This document shows, in pieces, positions 5,257-7,290 of a stretch of 7,290 nt of DNA. Both the position numbers and the translations under genes were made by a program. Source of the DNA: Gammaproteobacteria bacterium (GTDB lineage Bacteria > Pseudomonadota > Gammaproteobacteria > Steroidobacterales > Steroidobacteraceae); contig PMNQ01000156.1 in assembly GCA_003162555.1 (NCBI GenBank), positions 11,988-19,277 on the forward strand, in the 5' to 3' direction. The notes beneath the pieces were generated by a model. That model was not told the DNA's origin, did no database searches, and was given only the letters and a program-made list of their open reading frames with translations. The first letter of the stretch is position 1. Each line of letters opens with the position of its first letter.

Positions 5257-7065
5257 CTACCACCCTACCGCAGCACCGTCCTTGCGATGATCTGAACCAG
5301 CGCGGTAATAGCTGCCTGACGGCGTTTCGGTGCGCAGGATGGCCTGGTAGCCCCCCATGTTGTCGCCATTGGCCTTGACGACCTTGTGCCCGCGCGCGGT
5401 CAACTCCGCGCCCACGAGTGCGTAGAGCTGTGACTCCATTTCGAGCGTATTGCTGTCCTGGGCGTGCTGGAAGCGAGCCGCATCACTGGCGAGTTGCAGA
5501 TTGGCGCCCAGGTCAATCATGTCAATGAGCACCTGCATGTGCCCCTGTGCCTGCATGCTGCCACCCATCAGGCCGAAGGCCATGAGCGGCTTGCCGTCCT
5601 TCATCACGAAGGCAGGAATGATCGTGTGGAAGGGACGCTTGCGTGGTGCAATGATGTTCGGGCTGGCAGGGTCGAGCGAGAACAGCGCGCCCCGGTCATG
5701 CAGCACGAAGCCGTAGCCTGGCACCGTGATACCGGATCCGAGCGCGTCGTACACGCTGTAGATCATCGACACCATGTTGCCCCAGCGATCGGCGGTGGCC
5801 AGATACACCGTGCCGCCCTGCTGCTGGCGGTGCGTCGCCGGCGCAGTGGCGTGCTTTGGATCGATGCGCCCGCACTGCGCGGCCGCGTATTCCTTCGAGA
5901 TCAGCTTTTCGACGGGCACACTCGCAAAACGCGGATCAGCGTTATAGCGATCAAGATCGTCAAAAGCGATCTTCTTGGTCTCGACCAACAGATGCCAGTA
6001 ATCGGGTGATGTGGGCCCGAGTTGCGCGAGGTTGTAGCCAAGCTTCGGCACACAGGCCTCGAGGACGTTCAATTCCTCGAGCACCGCGAACCCCTGCCCA
6101 TTCGGCGGCAACTCATAGACATCGAAGCCGTGATAGCTGGTCGTAAGCGGCGTGACCCATTCCGCGTGATAGTCAGCGAGATCCGCCGCGGTCATCGTGC
6201 CGCCAAGCGCGCCAGACTTGGCGACGATCGCGCGCGCGATATCGCCTTTGTAGAACGCGTCGCGACCCTGCTGCTGCAGCAGCTTGAACGCCCGCGCGAG
6301 ATTGGGGTTGTGGAAGATCCCGCCGGGGGTCGGCAAAGCGCCCTGCGGATAATAGGTGTCGAGCGTATCGTGATCCTGTTGCACCTGCTTGTTGTAGGTG
6401 TAGGTGTCGGCCATCTCCGCGGCGACCCGCTGCGACCACGGAAAGCCCTGCTCAGCCACTTCCACCGCCGGCTGCAGAACTTTCTTGAAATCCATCGTGC
6501 CCGCGCGCCGCAACAGCTGATCCCAGCCATCAACCGCGCCCGGCACGTCGGCCGTCAGGATGCCGAACTCAGGCATGCCGGTGCTCGCATCGTAACCGTG
6601 CGACTTCAGCAATGCGGGCGTGACGCCCGTCGCCGCCCAGCCGCTGGCGTTGATGCCAATGAGCCGGTGCTCCTTCGCGACGTATACGATCGCAAACATG
6701 TCGCCGCCCAGACCCGCGCTCTCGGGCTCGACGACATTGAGTACCGCGGCAGTCGCGACGGCGGCGTCGATCGCATTTCCGCCCTGCTGCAATATTCTCA
6801 AGCCCGCCTGCGCCGCCAGCGGGTGGCTCGTGCTCACGACGCCGTTGCGCGCCATGACTTCCGCGCGTGACTGCGCGAGCCAGCCCTCGGCGCGATCGCC
6901 GCGCACGGCGTTGCAGGCCGATGGCAGCGTGCTGCCCTTCTGCGCGTTGCAGGTCGAGAGCAGGAGTTGTGCCTGCGCGGGCGGCGGCGCTGCGGTTAAC
7001 GCGGCCCGGCCCAACAGCACAGACACACACAGCATTGCAAAAGACGGGGTACTGAAACGGGTCAT
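5257..7065 (-). CDS. ggt: Gamma-glutamyltransferase-like Ntn hydrolase, exported
   Basis: The 602-residue precursor begins with a signal peptide (MTRF, hydrophobic 8-26, likely cut after AQA near residue 32), so the enzyme is periplasmic or secreted. An extra segment with Cys39 and Cys51 precedes the core, which starts about ARNGVVSTSHPLAAQAGL (72-89). GGNAIDAAVA (95-104) and EPESAGLGGDMF (113-124) are family signatures. The autocleavage site is before Thr419 in GGTVYLATADRWGN (417-430), giving a small subunit of 184 residues; Thr419 would be the nucleophile. Gly501-Gly502 form the oxyanion pair. Glutamyl-binding residues look altered: NASGW (139-143) replaces the usual Arg motif, and RPFHT (477-481) stands where E. 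coli GGT has RPLSS. The lid loop is short. It may be a GGT-like acylase or peptidase rather than true GGT, so the symbol names the family. ATG 7065 is set by GGAGG (reverse, 7076-7072) 6 bases upstream. A terminator lies upstream, so it needs its own promoter. The eRF1-like gene follows by 27 bases. Confidence 0.93.
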   Translation of the reverse strand: MTRFSTPSFAMLCVSVLLGRAALTAAPPPAQAQLLLSTCNAQKGSTLPSACNAVRGDRAEGWLAQSRAEVMARNGVVSTSHPLAAQAGLRILQQGGNAIDAAVATAAVLNVVEPESAGLGGDMFAIVYVAKEHRLIGINASGWAATGVTPALLKSHGYDASTGMPEFGILTADVPGAVDGWDQLLRRAGTMDFKKVLQPAVEVAEQGFPWSQRVAAEMADTYTYNKQVQQDHDTLDTYYPQGALPTPGGIFHNPNLARAFKLLQQQGRDAFYKGDIARAIVAKSGALGGTMTAADLADYHAEWVTPLTTSYHGFDVYELPPNGQGFAVLEELNVLEACVPKLGYNLAQLGPTSPDYWHLLVETKKIAFDDLDRYNADPRFASVPVEKLISKEYAAAQCGRIDPKHATAPATHRQQQGGTVYLATADRWGNMVSMIYSVYDALGSGITVPGYGFVLHDRGALFSLDPASPNIIAPRKRPFHTIIPAFVMKDGKPLMAFGLMGGSMQAQGHMQVLIDMIDLGANLQLASDAARFQHAQDSNTLEMESQLYALVGAELTARGHKVVKANGDNMGGYQAILRTETPSGSYYRAGSDHRKDGAAVGW

Positions 7066-7102
7066 GTGGCGCCTCCGGATCCGTTGAGTCTACACAGAAG
7101 CA
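7066..7102 (-). promoter_or_regulatory. Leader region of the GGT-like gene, no clear promoter
   Basis: Only 37 bases separate the terminator stem from the ATG. They hold a strong GGAGG ribosome site (reverse, 7076-7072) and a poor -10 look-alike, TAGACT (reverse, 7092-7087). A promoter for the GGT-like gene must lie here, overlap the terminator, or be read-through from upstream. I see no good -35/-10 pair. Confidence 0.3.
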
Positions 7103-7129
7103 AAAAGCCGGGCCTCAGGCCCGGCTTTT
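7103..7129. terminator. Intrinsic terminator, likely bidirectional, mainly for the minus-strand gene at the right edge
   Basis: AAAAGCCGGGCC (7103-7114) and GGCCCGGCTTTT (7118-7129) form a perfect 12-bp stem with loop TCA. On the minus strand it is followed by a run of five T (reverse of AAAAA 7106-7102), placing a classic intrinsic terminator 26 bases after the stop of the gene at 7156. On the plus strand four T also follow, but no plus-strand gene ends here. It separates that upstream gene from the GGT-like gene. Confidence 0.88.
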
Positions 7130-7155
7130 CGTGCCGTGAAAGGCGGAGTTCGGCG

Positions 7156-7290
7156 TTACTTCAGATCCAGTTCCTGGCCGGTCCAGGATCCCAGCACACG
7201 GCGGAGCTTGCCGCGCTCTATGGTGCTCTTTTTGCCGGCTTCCACGCTGCCTTCGGTCTGCGCGGTAAGCGCGTCACCCTTTTCGGTTGC
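7156..7290 (-). CDS. Unrecognised protein, C-terminal 44 residues
   Basis: A minus-strand frame is open from the right edge to TAA (7158-7156) with no start inside the window. It encodes 44 residues ending KLRRVLGSWTGQELDLK, with G/C at most third codon positions as in the neighbours, and it is followed at the expected distance by a strong terminator on the same strand, which is why I believe it is real. The visible part is hydrophilic, rich in Lys, Glu, Gly and Thr (GSVEAGKKSTIERGKLRRVL), with no membrane segment or catalytic motif. I do not recognise the family. The gene's N-terminus lies outside the window. Confidence 0.7.
   Translation of the reverse strand, partial: ATEKGDALTAQTEGSVEAGKKSTIERGKLRRVLGSWTGQELDLK

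Noticed and set aside
6022..6870. 282-codon plus-strand frame antisense to the GGT-like gene
   Set aside because: It covers well conserved GGT-like coding sequence, is Arg/His-rich and shows no motif or ribosome site.
1..7290. A defence, CRISPR, phage, toxin-antitoxin or mobile system
   Set aside because: No regularly spaced repeats, transposase, integrase, nuclease or toxin-antitoxin-like pair is seen; all genes but the edge fragment fit chromosomal housekeeping or accessory metabolic families.

Overview
This is a 7.3 kb piece of a GC-rich bacterial chromosome, densely packed and single-copy in character. It holds six complete genes, one further complete small gene, and two genes cut by the window edges. 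Strong G/C preference at third codon positions, a carbonic anhydrase very close to the E. coli Can type, and an M13 peptidase and a gamma-glutamyltransferase-like protein of the kinds common in Xanthomonadales and Nevskiales-like bacteria all point to a gammaproteobacterium, possibly a Steroidobacter relative. That placement is an impression from protein style, not a computed result. I see no tRNA, rRNA, insertion sequence, integrase, CRISPR array or phage gene, so nothing marks this as a mobile or defence island.

Layout. (1) 1-930, plus strand: the C-terminus of a COG4798-type SAM-dependent methyltransferase, then a pyridoxamine-phosphate-oxidase-like flavin split-barrel protein. (2) 941-2088, minus strand: a beta-class carbonic anhydrase (can), followed 26 bases downstream by a four-helix DUF1648-type membrane protein that appears to start at TTG. 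(3) 2089-2222: a 134-base divergent intergenic region with the ribosome sites of both flanking genes, a weak promoter candidate in each direction and a 7-bp inverted repeat next to the carbonic anhydrase start. (4) 2223-4861, plus strand: a secreted M13 (neprilysin/PepO-like) zinc peptidase, overlapping by 7 bases a flavodoxin-fold NAD(P)H oxidoreductase. (5) 4858-7065, minus strand: a secreted gamma-glutamyltransferase-like Ntn hydrolase followed 27 bases later by a small eRF1-domain-like 'translational machinery' protein, whose stop codon overlaps that of the oxidoreductase tail to tail. (6) 7103-7129: a strong bidirectional-looking terminator; then the C-terminal 44 codons of an unrecognised minus-strand gene running off the right edge.

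How they fit together. The genes form short operons in alternating directions and share no obvious pathway. Two exported hydrolases (the peptidase and the GGT-like enzyme) face each other across two small cytoplasmic genes, which may reflect periplasmic peptide scavenging, but this is only inference from adjacency. The observation I find most worth following is the GGT-like protein: it keeps the autoprocessing Thr and oxyanion glycines but appears to have lost the usual residues that recognise a gamma-glutamyl group, and lacks the long lid loop. I found no convincing undescribed multi-gene system in the window.
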